Notes: generated from the letters alone by a model not told the origin. A stretch of DNA of 64,000 nucleotides from a bacterium (GCA_016125385.1 WGLV01000004.1:54615-118614); one strand, 5' to 3'; numbered from the stretch's first letter, positions 1 to 9,037 are shown. Numbers and translations: made by a program.

Positions 1-1742
1 AATATCTGAGTCAGATTTTCAGATGGAATTCCACAACCGGTATCGGTGATGGAGGCGTGAACCGTCGTATTCTCATGCCAGGTTTTGATGGTAAGGTCGC
101 CTTTTTCTTCCATCGCGTGAACCGCATTGTTAAACAGGTTCACGAAAACCTGCTGTAGTTCTCCCGCATTGGCGATGACTTCGGGTATATCATTCAGTTC
201 TTTTCTTACGTTGATATCGGCGTAATTGTTGGCGTGTTGTGACATGCGCAATGCGCTCTTAATCACAGTGACCAGATTAATGGGCATGGAGGCGTCGCTG
301 CGAGCGGCGCGGGAATAGGTGGAGAGTTCTTTGACGATCTCGCCCGCCTGCTGTGCGTAAACGACGATATCCTGCGTATATTCCTTGATCAGGTCGATTT
401 CTTCTTCATCCAGGGCCGCTTCGGCCATTCCTAAAATTCCCTGTAGCGGATTATTGATTTCATGAGCGACTCCTGAAGCGAGGGTTCCGATGCCCGCGAG
501 TTTTTCCGCTTGAGTGAGCTGGCGTTGTAATTGTCTTTCTTCAGTCACGTCAACAATCACGACGCCGGTTTGCAGTTCATCGCCCGTCTGGACGCGGAAA
601 AGACGGTAAAAATAAATTTTATTATTCGCATGGAACTCGGCGCCTTGAGAAAAATTGTCGCGATTCAACTCGTCCAGTTGTTCTCTGAAGGCGTCGTCAT
701 GGACAATATGAATGCGATCGTCCAGAGAGTTTTGTGAGGATGCCCCCCGGCCGGGATCGAATGTTTTGTTGAATTCGAGATTCGAGTAACGGATTAAAAA
801 CTTCTGGCTGAAGATCGCGACGGCGCTGGGGATGCTGTCGAGGATGTTCTGCAAAAAAGCCTGAAGGCGGGAGATCTCCTGAGTCCGGCGCTCGACCAGA
901 CTCTCGAGTCCTTTATTGTATTCTTCGATGCTCTGACGCGCGTCGCTCAGGTGGGAGACCATTTGATTGAACGAATCGCCCAGCTCGCTCAATTCATCCT
1001 TGAAAACGTGTTGTGTCGGGACGCGAATGGCGAGATCGCCTTCCGCGATGGTTTTGGTGGCGTTGCGCAACACAGCGAGCGGGCTTAATAGAAAGCGCAC
1101 GATCAGCAGCATGAAGGCGATGCCGACCGCGACCGTGAACGATCCGATCCAGAAAGTGTTTTTCGTGAACTGGCTCGTCATCTCGTCGACCGGTGACAGA
1201 TCGAGGCCAATATGCACGCGCCCGGCGAATTCGGCTGCGTCACCTTCATCGCCGCCGGGGGCGCTCGACATGCTGTCAAGAAGCAGCGCTTCTTCAGCGC
1301 TGCGCCCACTGGTCGTGAAAAAGATCGGGCATGAGATATCCAGCACGCGACGGCCCGAACCGGGAAGAGAATAGACGATGTGTATCACGTCGTCCGTCTT
1401 CTCATGGATTGAAGGCCCGGCGGCCAGCGTATACGCACTCAGATCAAAATCACCTTGGCGGGTCAGTGTGTTCCCTTTTGAATCAATGACGCTCAGATAA
1501 AGAAAATCACTCCAACTCTGCGCGTTTTTCGCTGTACTCTCAATCTCGCTTTCCGGCGCGAGGGCCGTGCCCCACCAGACATCGTGCGCGATGAATTTAA
1601 CCAGCGAACCGCCGCGTTCCTTGGTCAGGTTGAGATACTCCTGAGACTGGCGTTCGATCAGCAACCAGCCTAACAGCGCGGCGGCCGCCGCGATCCACGC
1701 GCAGACCGGAAGTAAAAATTTCGCCGCGAGCCCCAGACGCAT
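1..1742 (-). CDS. Membrane sensor histidine kinase (C-terminus beyond window)
   Basis: Reading leftward from ATG at 1742, about 580 residues are visible and the frame is open to the window edge. Order: N-terminal membrane segment (residues about 6-22), periplasmic region, second membrane segment (FWIGSFTVAVGIAF...), HAMP-like linker, coiled coil, a PAS-like region, then a HisKA box GVAHEINNPLQG with phospho-acceptor His427, an N-box (NLFNNAVHAM) and the start of the G1 box (DTGCGIP). The ATP-binding domain is therefore cut. It starts 6 bp after the stop of the ABC_sub_bind gene, so the two are almost surely co-transcribed. Family knowledge: it autophosphorylates on His in response to a periplasmic signal. 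Inference: the upstream periplasmic protein supplies that signal. A receiver domain or partner regulator may lie left of the window. Confidence 0.92.
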   Translation of the reverse strand, partial: MRLGLAAKFLLPVCAWIAAAAALLGWLLIERQSQEYLNLTKERGGSLVKFIAHDVWWGTALAPESEIESTAKNAQSWSDFLYLSVIDSKGNTLTRQGDFDLSAYTLAAGPSIHEKTDDVIHIVYSLPGSGRRVLDISCPIFFTTSGRSAEEALLLDSMSSAPGGDEGDAAEFAGRVHIGLDLSPVDEMTSQFTKNTFWIGSFTVAVGIAFMLLIVRFLLSPLAVLRNATKTIAEGDLAIRVPTQHVFKDELSELGDSFNQMVSHLSDARQSIEEYNKGLESLVERRTQEISRLQAFLQNILDSIPSAVAIFSQKFLIRYSNLEFNKTFDPGRGASSQNSLDDRIHIVHDDAFREQLDELNRDNFSQGAEFHANNKIYFYRLFRVQTGDELQTGVVIVDVTEERQLQRQLTQAEKLAGIGTLASGVAHEINNPLQGILGMAEAALDEEEIDLIKEYTQDIVVYAQQAGEIVKELSTYSRAARSDASMPINLVTVIKSALRMSQHANNYADINVRKELNDIPEVIANAGELQQVFVNLFNNAVHAMEEKGDLTIKTWHENTTVHASITDTGCGIPSENLTQI

Positions 1743-1748
1743 GTTTGA

Positions 1749-2684
1749 TTACCGTTGTACGATTTCGACGCCGTCCGGCGGCGCCGACGAAGCGACGCCG
1801 ATGCGGTCAGCGGTTCGTTTGTTCAACAAAAGCAATGCGGTTTTTGGCGATTCAACCGGAAGGTCGCTGGTTTTGGCGCCGTTTAATACTTTAATCGCCA
1901 TCGCCGCGATCTGATCTCCCAGATCGTTGAAATCCCACGAGACCGCCAGCAATGCACCCGCCTCTGTGTAGGATCGGGATAACGCCATGACGGGTAAACG
2001 CGATTTCACGCAGAATGGAATGAGATATCGGACGGTCTGAATGTTGTATACATTGGCGTCGGGTATCATCCAAAGCAGATCGATGCGGCCGGCGATTTCC
2101 TGCAACTTTCGCGGGACGTCCTGGGGGCCGGCCGTCGGCTCTTCAATCACGGTATATCCCAATGCCTGCAATTCACGCCGAGTCGTTTCGGAGACGATGG
2201 ATTTTTTTCCGGAACTGACCAGAATGCCGATGGTTTTCACGTTCGGCAGAATACCCTGAATCCGGTCGATTTTGGTTTGAATGGGAATGTCGAGGCTCAC
2301 GCCGGTGACCTCGACGGAACCGTTTGTGGAATTCAGGAGGCCGCTCTGTTCGGGATTCAAAACCAGACCAAAGACAATAGGCAGATCGGGCCGGTTGATT
2401 TTCGCCCAACTGGTCATGGTCGTCCCCAACGGAATCAGGAGCGATGCGTCCGATGGCGGAGGCGATTGTGTGGGATCGATCGTAATGACGTTGATTCCCG
2501 GCTTCGCCTGCTGGATGCTTTTTTGAATGGAGCCGATCGTTACATCAAAATTTTCATGATCTTTATTCGATAAAATACAGACGGAATCCGCGAAACAGGC
2601 GCAAGAAAACATCAGAATGGCGCATGCGCTTACGCCATACCGGAAAATACCATTAGACAAGCGTGACTCCGACGTTAATTGCAT
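1749..2684 (-). CDS. Periplasmic ABC_sub_bind family substrate-binding protein
   Basis: A 311-residue protein with an N-terminal hydrophobic signal segment (about residues 13-32, ending near CFADS). The body matches the ABC_sub_bind (TrpX-like) periplasmic binding fold: first lobe with IPLGTTMTSWAK, then VTGVSLDIP, then KTIGILVSSGKKS, and a second lobe with AVSWDFNDLGDQIAAMA and a late NKRTADRIGV. No ABC permease or ATPase lies beside it; its neighbours are a TonB receptor and a histidine kinase, spaced 77 bp and 6 bp. Inference: it acts as a periplasmic sensor subunit for the kinase rather than in transport. Its ligand cannot be told from sequence. The start has no strong ribosome site, so translation may depend on the upstream gene. 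Confidence 0.85.
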   Translation of the reverse strand: MQLTSESRLSNGIFRYGVSACAILMFSCACFADSVCILSNKDHENFDVTIGSIQKSIQQAKPGINVITIDPTQSPPPSDASLLIPLGTTMTSWAKINRPDLPIVFGLVLNPEQSGLLNSTNGSVEVTGVSLDIPIQTKIDRIQGILPNVKTIGILVSSGKKSIVSETTRRELQALGYTVIEEPTAGPQDVPRKLQEIAGRIDLLWMIPDANVYNIQTVRYLIPFCVKSRLPVMALSRSYTEAGALLAVSWDFNDLGDQIAAMAIKVLNGAKTSDLPVESPKTALLLLNKRTADRIGVASSAPPDGVEIVQR

Positions 2685-2761
2685 TTTGGTTTATAGCCAC
2701 CGCCGCGCTGATTCATCAGCCTGATGAGCCGGCGGAAAATATTCGGGCTCAATGAATGAAA

Positions 2762-4696
2762 CTAGAAGCGATACGTTAATCCAAACAGGAATTGCCTGGC
2801 GATCGGTTCCCCCGGAAATTCACGGTGGCCGTCATCGATCAGGTTCAGCCCGCGGATATCAAATTCCAGATTCCGCTCGGTCAGGCGATACGACAGTTTG
2901 AGGTTCAACAGACTGTAATTGTCGATCGGGATCAGATTGCGCCCGCCGAGATCCGAAGTTTCCTCAATAAATTCGCTGTCGGTCTGGTAATACATCCAGG
3001 CGTCGAACGACCAGTGCTGGTTGAAATCAAATCCGCCTCCCATGGATACCTTATGTTGCGCGGGTGAAGCGAGACCGATACCGTCCTTTTCAAAATCAAC
3101 ATCCTGAAATGAATAACTCGCCCACAGGCGCGTCGAAGAAGTCGGATTGCCCAGAGCGCTCAGTTCAAAACCATACGCATCTGAATTGCCCAGGTTATCG
3201 ATGAAATTCTCTAAATAATCGCCATTTTCCGGCTCGATACGGTCGTTGAGATCGATATGCCGCGCGATCCGGTGCGCGAACAGGTCCGCCATCAACTGGA
3301 GCCGGTTGGAAAATCGGAACGCCTGATACCCCAAATCGACTGATTGAATGAATTCGGGCCGGGCGGACTGGTTCCCATCAAAATGCCGTCCCGGCAGTTC
3401 AGGCGCGTGGATGTTGGCGTATGATTCGAAAAAACTGGGCGATCGATGAGCCGTACTGTACGACAAGCGCCAGACATCGTTATCAGTGGGGTGATAAACC
3501 AGGCTGGCCATTGGGCTGGCGTTCACGCCCGTGATGTCATGGTCTTCGAACCGGCCGCCCAGGTAAAAAAGCCATTTTTCCGATAACCTGATTTTGTCAA
3601 GAAAATGAGCGGCGTAAAAATCGGTGGTGTTGGGCGCGTACAGTTCAAGCGCATCCTCATCTTGAGTGAAGAGCGCTTCGGTCTCGAGCCCCCATACGAT
3701 CTGGTTCCAGTCATTTAGCTGGAATGCATGTTGAAATTCGGCGGAGAGCCGATCGTGTTGCAAGGTCGGCGCATCGGCCAAAGTCGGCAGGGTTACATCG
3801 ATGTGATCGAGTGAAACGCGCGCCATCCATGAAGAGGCGTCGCTGAGATCCTGATCGAACTGGAGAGAGACAAAGCCCAACAGCCCTTCAAGAAAAGTGC
3901 GTTTGGGGCCAAGCGGAACGTCGGCGACTCCTTCAAATTCATTCCAGCCGGTTGACAGCGATAGACGGGATTTTTCGGCATTGAGCAGCTCCGCCGTACC
4001 AAGCGCCTGGGTATATCGCGTAATACTATCGTTGGAATACGCGTGGCTCTCGTAGCGATTGGCGGATATCCGCGCGCTTTGTTCAAGACCTAAAAACCCG
4101 TATGAAGCGTGAGCGTCCCAAACGTCATTGGTTCCGCCGAACGATGAGACCGTTCCGCCCGGGTCGGTGTGACTGTCTTTGGTGATGATGTTTACTACGC
4201 CCGATAGCGCGTTCGCTCCGTAAGTGGTGCCCGGACCGCGTAGAACTTCGATTCTTTCAATGTCTTCAATCGCCACGGGGAGCAGGTTCCAAAACGTTAC
4301 GCCGAAGATATCCACGCCGACGCGGCGTCCGTTTAATAGAATTAACGCTTTGGTCGAGTTGAACGAATTGGAGCCGCGCATGCCGACCTGTGACTGAAAA
4401 CCATCAATCACGCCAACATCCACGCCTGGTACTCGCCGTAAAACATCAGTGATGTTTTGCGCCCCCATTCGGCGAATGTCGTCGGAGGTGATTACATAAA
4501 TATTAAAAGGAGATTCAGTGGATTTTTGTGAAATCCTCGTTACGGTCGAGACGGTGGGAACTTCAGTAAAAAGCAACTCCTCATCTTTGGTGATATCGGC
4601 GTCGAATAGCTGATCTTCTCCGTCCTGCGAAAAAGCGAGCAACGGAATCAGAATGCATCCAAGCAGACATAGTATTCGGCAGTGTTTCGCTTTCAT
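2762..4696 (-). CDS. TonB-dependent outer-membrane receptor
   Basis: About 644 residues from the ATG at 4696. I prefer this to an upstream in-frame ATG at 4732 because it puts a normal signal peptide (MKAKHCRIL...LLAFSQ) at the N-terminus. A plug domain follows (residues about 50-170; ITDVLRRVPGVDV, MRGSNSF, IEVLRGPGTTYGANALSGVVNIITK), then a beta-barrel ending in the aromatic residue expected of the family (LTYRF). Function from the family: TonB-energised uptake of a large or scarce ligand. It leads the receptor, binding-protein, kinase gene set. The ligand is unknown. An IS5-type element sits about 125 bp upstream and may have changed its promoter. Confidence 0.92.
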   Translation of the reverse strand: MKAKHCRILCLLGCILIPLLAFSQDGEDQLFDADITKDEELLFTEVPTVSTVTRISQKSTESPFNIYVITSDDIRRMGAQNITDVLRRVPGVDVGVIDGFQSQVGMRGSNSFNSTKALILLNGRRVGVDIFGVTFWNLLPVAIEDIERIEVLRGPGTTYGANALSGVVNIITKDSHTDPGGTVSSFGGTNDVWDAHASYGFLGLEQSARISANRYESHAYSNDSITRYTQALGTAELLNAEKSRLSLSTGWNEFEGVADVPLGPKRTFLEGLLGFVSLQFDQDLSDASSWMARVSLDHIDVTLPTLADAPTLQHDRLSAEFQHAFQLNDWNQIVWGLETEALFTQDEDALELYAPNTTDFYAAHFLDKIRLSEKWLFYLGGRFEDHDITGVNASPMASLVYHPTDNDVWRLSYSTAHRSPSFFESYANIHAPELPGRHFDGNQSARPEFIQSVDLGYQAFRFSNRLQLMADLFAHRIARHIDLNDRIEPENGDYLENFIDNLGNSDAYGFELSALGNPTSSTRLWASYSFQDVDFEKDGIGLASPAQHKVSMGGGFDFNQHWSFDAWMYYQTDSEFIEETSDLGGRNLIPIDNYSLLNLKLSYRLTERNLEFDIRGLNLIDDGHREFPGEPIARQFLFGLTYRF

Positions 4697-4821
4697 GAGA
4701 TCCCATCCATATTCAATAAACAGACACAACATTCTGGATAATATACACGATTTGAAGGATTGATAAACCTTTTATATTGCTTGGTTTATAAACATTTATG
4801 TTTACTAATTAATAATGGACC

Positions 4822-4838
4822 AAGAGCCTGTTGTTATG
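4822..4838 (+). repeat. Left terminal inverted repeat of the IS5-type element
   Basis: Begins AAGAGCCTGTTGTTATG. It pairs with the reverse complement of 5667-5683 at 12 of 17 positions. It lies 60 bp before the transposase start. Confidence 0.7.
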
Positions 4839-4898
4839 AAGTGAGGATCCCGTTAGAGTTGTGTTACACTCGGAATAATCTAGAGTTGAGGGGCTCCA

Positions 4899-5671
4899 AT
4901 GAGTTATCAAACCGATCTGACGGATCGGGAGTGGAACCTGATTCGGCATCACTTCGAGTATGAAAATGGCTACGGCAACCGGCGAAAACACCCGATCCGA
5001 ACCATGTTGAACGCGATTTTTTACGTCGCGAAAACCGGTTGCCAATGGCGAATGCTTCCCAAGGATTTCCCGCCCTGGACCAGCGTGTACACCTACTACA
5101 GACGCTTGTGCCAACGAGGGACTTGGGAACAAGTTCTGGATGAACTGAACCGGCTCCACCGGGTTCAACAGGGGCTTTCTGAATCTCCATCGTTCGCCAT
5201 CGTTGATTCCCAGTCCGTGAAAAGTGCGGGCAAAGGTTCGAAGCGCGGCTTCGATGGGGGAAAAAAGTGAAAGGCCGTAAACGTCACAATGGCGCTGACA
5301 GTCAGGGACATCTGCTCGATGTGGAGGTCACGGCGGCGAATGTTCATGACACGAACGCCGGAGTCTGTTTGCTTGATGGCGTCAAAATGAAACACGATCG
5401 GATCCAAGCCTTTTGCGGCGATGCGGCGTATCGGGGAAACGCCAGCTGGTATTCTGAAATTCTTCTTGAGACGCTGCTCCAAATATGCCGGAAAGTGGCT
5501 GGAGAGTTTCAAGTCATTCCTCAACGGTGGATTGTCGAACGAACCTTGGCCTGGCTTTCCAATTCGCGAAGGCTTTCGAAAGATTATGAAGTCAATCCTG
5601 ACTATTCCGAAAACATCGTGCGCATTGCCATGGTGAGACTTACGTTGAAACGAATTCAGGCGGAGCCATGA
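4899..5671 (+). CDS. IS5-type DDE transposase made by -1 frameshift (orfA/orfB)
   Basis: orfA runs 4899-5270 (MSYQTDLTDREWN..., the DUF4096-like N-terminal domain). orfB runs on to 5671 in the -1 frame. The frames join at a slippery A AAA AAG at 5261-5267, just before the orfA stop at 5268-5270. A -1 slip gives a continuous ...GGKKVKGRKRH..., matching the usual conserved joint of full-length IS5 transposases. Catalytic acidic residues expected for the DDE fold are present: VDSQS in orfA, then CGDAAYRG and the WIVERTLAW segment in orfB. The combined product is about 257 residues, a normal length for the IS427 group. It appears intact and could still be active. Confidence 0.9.
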
Positions 5672-5683
5672 CGACACCTTCTT
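5667..5683 (-). repeat. Right terminal inverted repeat of the IS5-type element
   Basis: Its reverse complement reads AAGAAGGTGTCGTCATG. It overlaps the last codons and stop of the transposase. Confidence 0.7.
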
Positions 5684-5742
5684 AAATGATGAGAAATATC
5701 CGCAAAAAAAGAAGAATCAGAGAGGTACAGGGGGAAAAACGA

Positions 5743-5766
5743 AACAGGCGGCCGAGGCCGCCTGTT
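5743..5766 (-). terminator. Intrinsic terminator of the DUF1080 gene
   Basis: A perfect GC-rich inverted repeat with arms AACAGGCGGCC and GGCCGCCTGTT. On the minus strand it is followed by TTCGTTTTT. It lies downstream of the leftward DUF1080 gene. Near-identical hairpins follow the minus-strand genes ending at 9093 and 10504. A second weaker GC hairpin (GGGCGC/GCGCCC) sits between it and the gene. Confidence 0.8.
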
Positions 5767-5834
5767 CAAATTAGAGATCGATTCGGGCGCCCGCGTCGAA
5801 GCGAGCGCCCAAGGTTGATTGGAATCGATTTTGT

Positions 5835-6545
5835 CTACTTGAGTTCTTTGATTTTGATGTTGCGATACCACACGGGGGCCTGAGCCTCGCCGTGCAGGCC
5901 CTGGAACCCGATCGGACCGCTGCGAGAGAAATCTTTCAGCGCTTTGTCGAACTTGTTTTTCGTACCGTCCGGATTTTTGTGCGGTTCATTCCAGTCATCC
6001 AGATCGATATTCCATACTTCTTCGCCGTTGAAGATCAGAGACGCGTGGCTGCCCTTGCAGGTGATCGTGAAGTGGTTCCATTCGCCTGTGGGCTTTTGCA
6101 TCTTTTTGCTCGGCGGCTGGGCGTTGTAGATCGCTCCAACCATGCCGTAGAGCGCGCCGTCCTGGGAGTCGTGAACCTGTACTTCAAGCGCCGAGAGCAC
6201 GTTATTCGGATCGCCCGCGCGCAAAAATACGCCGCTGTTCGAATCTTTGGCTACTTTGAACTCCAGGTCGAGAATGAAATCGCCGTATGACTTTTTAGTC
6301 CAGATGGTGTCGTGGGTTTTAGCCACCAATACGCCGTCTTTCATCTCCCAGCTTCCATCCGGCATGTTCACATTCGACAGGTCGGGAGCGATCAGGTCGT
6401 CCCAATCCGACGTGTCCGGATGCGAGGCCGGTTTAGCCAACGCAGTACCGCAAAGAACCGCGCCGGCGCCGCATAAAGCGGCGGCTTTGAGCGCCTGACG
6501 CCGGGTAATGAACTGACCTTTTGTTTCTGAAATTTCCACGTTCAT
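5835..6545 (-). CDS. Tat-exported DUF1080 (3-keto-disaccharide hydrolase type) protein
   Basis: 236 residues, starting at an ATG preceded by a good ribosome site (GAGGAG, 6 bases away). The N-terminus has a twin-arginine signal (TRRQALKAAALCGAGAVL...). The mature part is one DUF1080 concanavalin-like jelly roll: WEMKDGVLVAK, FILDLEFKVAKDSNSGVFLR, then GEWNHFTITCKGSHASLIFNGE, and the family-type ending GFQGLHGE..VWYRNIKIKEL. Members of this family include hydrolases of 3-keto glycosides; others bind sugars. Which applies here is not shown by sequence. Because its neighbour two genes upstream is a Gfo/Idh oxidoreductase, a 3-keto-sugar route is a fair inference. Confidence 0.88.
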   Translation of the reverse strand: MNVEISETKGQFITRRQALKAAALCGAGAVLCGTALAKPASHPDTSDWDDLIAPDLSNVNMPDGSWEMKDGVLVAKTHDTIWTKKSYGDFILDLEFKVAKDSNSGVFLRAGDPNNVLSALEVQVHDSQDGALYGMVGAIYNAQPPSKKMQKPTGEWNHFTITCKGSHASLIFNGEEVWNIDLDDWNEPHKNPDGTKNKFDKALKDFSRSGPIGFQGLHGEAQAPVWYRNIKIKELK

Positions 6546-6722
6546 GAACGTCTCCTCTCACAGAGTTCCAAATCCTTGATTCCGGGTGATTTCAAGGAAC
6601 CGCTTATGAAGGTATCAGAAATTCAGTCTGATTTCAATCTGACGGAATGGCGGGGCAAGCAGGATCGCCTCGTTCCACGCGAGCAGAACTTGTGGAGTCA
6701 ATTCGAATCGCGAGTTTCCGCT

Positions 6723-7100
6723 TCAGGAGACGAGCGATAAGCGGGCGCTTTTCAACGCGGCTTCCACGCGATCTTCCGTTAACGGAGATTCCTTTTTTTT
6801 CATGCCGAGCGTTTCGAGTTGAAGGTGTTTTACGTTTGAAAAACCGGCTTTATCCAGAACGATTTTCGTGCAATCTTTTGAACAGCCGTCAATGGCGAGT
6901 ATCTTTTCCGCGTTTCGCGCGATGTCCAGAATTTCTTCATCGCCCGCCCCAATCGCGGCGACGCAACACATGGAAGCGGTTTTTTCGTGAGAAAGTCTTC
7001 GCGCCGTCTGGTCGGCGATTGCGCCCACGTCCGCCGCTCCTGAACAAGAAAACACCAGGTTATATTTCATCCGGCCACAACCACAATCTGATGCGCTCAT
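6723..7100 (-). CDS. DGC-domain putative zinc-binding protein
   Basis: 125 residues from the ATG at 7100. I chose this start because AGGAGACC lies just upstream; an in-frame ATG at 7154 lacks such a site. The sequence is cysteine-rich: DCGCG near the start, VFSCSGAADVG, SMCCVAAIGAG and DGCSKDC, which fits the DGC family (putative zinc or metal binding). No signal peptide, so probably cytoplasmic. It is a single-gene unit between DUF1080 and the Gfo/Idh gene. The role of this family is poorly known; a link to the nearby exported redox proteins is possible but unproven. Confidence 0.8.
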   Translation of the reverse strand: MSASDCGCGRMKYNLVFSCSGAADVGAIADQTARRLSHEKTASMCCVAAIGAGDEEILDIARNAEKILAIDGCSKDCTKIVLDKAGFSNVKHLQLETLGMKKKESPLTEDRVEAALKSARLSLVS

Positions 7101-7311
7101 GATGGTCTCCTGTTCTTCACAGAGGGATTCAAAATGTTGTTGCGTTGAAGCCAAACTCTATCATCGTTGACGATATCAAAAAAATGCGGTCAAAGCAACT
7201 GAATAAGGAAGTGGATACGCAGAATTAATTCTATGTACGCGTATTATTGCTGCATTGATATGGGGTGAATTCTAACTCTGCTGATGAGTGGTTATGAGAT
7301 GGCTGGAAAAC

Positions 7312-7342
7312 AACCGCCCCATTCGTGATGAATGGGGCGGTT
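7312..7342 (-). terminator. Intrinsic terminator of the Gfo/Idh oxidoreductase gene
   Basis: A perfect 12-bp stem (AACCGCCCCATT with AATGGGGCGGTT) and a 7-base loop, followed on the minus strand by GTTTTCC. It lies 39 bp after the stop at 7382. Confidence 0.8.
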
Positions 7343-7381
7343 TGGTAATTCGAACCGTATGAGTTCGGACGATACAGCCGC

Positions 7382-8794
7382 TTAGATCGAGAAGCCGTTG
7401 TAGTATTCGGGTTTGAGGAACGGATCGGCTTTGTCGGTGTTGGTGGCTTTCATGTTGACGCCGTCCCAATAGAGGATCTCGCCGGCGCCGATCGCCGCGT
7501 TGCCCAACATCGCCATTTCGGTCAGGTAAGCGCCATACTCGAAATTGGAGCTGGCGGGTTCGCCGCCCTTGCTGGCGTCGATCCAGTCGCGCATGTGGCC
7601 GTTGGAACGCTTGATGGTTTTGGGCGGCCGTTTGTAATTTTCATTGAGCGAATGGGGCAGCAGAACCGGATCGCCCGCCCAACCGGGGCACATGATTTTG
7701 CCCTTGCTTCCGCAGAACAGAATGCCTTGTCCGCCGCCGACCAGTTCTTCATCCGGGCCGAGCTCTTCCGGCTTGGGCGGATCCATTTCGGTATACCACG
7801 TAAGTTTGACGGGAGGCATACTTCCGCGTGCCGGGAAATGGTAATAGATCATGTAAGCCAGCGGGAAGGTGAATTTCGTGTTGCCGTATTGCGTCGCCTG
7901 CACGGTAGTGGGTTGTCCGAGGTCGAGCGAATAAAAGGCGGGGTCGGCGTTGTGGCAGAAGAAATCGCCCATCGAACCGGTGCCGAAATCCCACCAGCCG
8001 CGCCAGGTGTAGGGGGTATAGTCGATGTTATAGGGGCGTTTCTTCGCCGGTCCGAGCCAGAGGTCCCAGTCGAGGCCATCGGGAACCGGCATCGCATCGG
8101 GATAACCTTCACGGCGGCCGACGCGCGCGCGGCTTTTGGTCCAGGCGTGTACTTCGGTGACGTCGCCGATCGCTCCGTCGAGAATCCATTCTCTGGTGGC
8201 GCGGATGCCCTCGCCGCTGTGGCCCTGGTTGCCTAACTGGGTCGCGACCTTGTTCTTTTTGGCGCATTCAGCCATCTTGCGGCATTCGTATACCGAGCGC
8301 GCGAGCGGTTTTTCGCAGTAAACGTGTTTGCCGTTATTCATGGCGTCGATCGCGACGACCGGGTGCTGGTGATCCGGCGTGGCGACGACGCAGGCGTCGA
8401 TTTCCTTCATCTCATCGAGCATCTTGCGGTAGTCGACGTATTCCTTGCACTTGGGGTATCCCATCGAATCGTAGCGCGTGTTGACCATCTCGACCGCCGG
8501 GCCGCGCCCCGCCTTGCCGCCGTAATAGAAGCGGCTGTAGTCGTTTTCGACGGAGACGTCGCAGATGGCGAGAATGCGGCAATCATCCTGCCGAGTGATA
8601 TCGCGCGTATGTTGCAGGCCGCGGCCTCCGGTTCCGATCATGGCGACATTTAATATGTCGCTGGGGGCCGTCTGGCCTTCACCGCCCAGTACATGCCTGG
8701 GTACAAACGCGATCGATGAAAGCAACGCCGCGTCGATCATCGCTTTACGGCGTGTAATCTTATTGCCTGATTCTTTTTTCATGTTTGAATCCAT
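7382..8794 (-). CDS. Tat-exported Gfo/Idh/MocA family oxidoreductase
   Basis: 470 residues. The start at 8794 follows GGGGAG at a good distance. The N-terminus carries a Tat-like signal (TRRKAMIDAALLSSIAF). A Rossmann NAD(P) domain follows (VAMIGTGGRGLQHTRDI; ACVVATPDHQHPVVAIDAM; the hallmark CEKPLA motif), then the C-terminal alpha/beta dimerisation and substrate domain. Family reaction: NAD(P)-linked oxidation or reduction of sugars or sugar-like alcohols. Exported members usually carry tightly bound cofactor folded before Tat export. The substrate is unknown. It is a single-gene unit bounded by terminators, within a run of minus-strand exported-protein genes. Confidence 0.92.
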   Translation of the reverse strand: MDSNMKKESGNKITRRKAMIDAALLSSIAFVPRHVLGGEGQTAPSDILNVAMIGTGGRGLQHTRDITRQDDCRILAICDVSVENDYSRFYYGGKAGRGPAVEMVNTRYDSMGYPKCKEYVDYRKMLDEMKEIDACVVATPDHQHPVVAIDAMNNGKHVYCEKPLARSVYECRKMAECAKKNKVATQLGNQGHSGEGIRATREWILDGAIGDVTEVHAWTKSRARVGRREGYPDAMPVPDGLDWDLWLGPAKKRPYNIDYTPYTWRGWWDFGTGSMGDFFCHNADPAFYSLDLGQPTTVQATQYGNTKFTFPLAYMIYYHFPARGSMPPVKLTWYTEMDPPKPEELGPDEELVGGGQGILFCGSKGKIMCPGWAGDPVLLPHSLNENYKRPPKTIKRSNGHMRDWIDASKGGEPASSNFEYGAYLTEMAMLGNAAIGAGEILYWDGVNMKATNTDKADPFLKPEYYNGFSI

Positions 8795-9037
8795 CTTTTT
8801 TATCTCCCCTGACTTTTTGTAGATAAAAGGAGTGTTTGATGCGAATTTGTTCTACATTCTCATGTTTCGCCAGAACTTTGATTTTGTGGAATCGCCGGGA
8901 TTCCGATAATGACGATATCAGAAAAAAAACCTTATTTCAATCTAGTTGAAAGCCGAATCGTTCAGGTTTTTCGCGGGCATCCAACCCGCTTGCACACGCA
9001 ACAACGACCCATGTGAACTGTCTCTTCAAAACGAGAG

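Larger units (their letters stand above)
4822..5683. mobile_element. IS5 family (IS427-like) insertion sequence, 862 bp
   Basis: A compact element containing one transposase. Imperfect terminal inverted repeats are visible: 4822-4838 against the reverse complement of 5667-5683, with 12 of 17 positions matching (shared pattern AAGA...TGT.GT.ATG). The transposase stop codon (5669-5671) lies inside the right repeat, as is common in compact insertion sequences. No clear target duplication was found, so the outer ends are approximate to a few bases. The element separates the TonB receptor promoter region from the DUF1080 gene. Confidence 0.85.

Noticed and set aside
4899..5671. Transposase as a degenerate pseudogene because of two frames
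   Set aside because: The slippery heptamer and exact restoration of the conserved joint indicate programmed frameshifting.
5165..5677. Leftward 170-codon frame across the IS5-type element
   Set aside because: Antisense to the transposase, with no family features.
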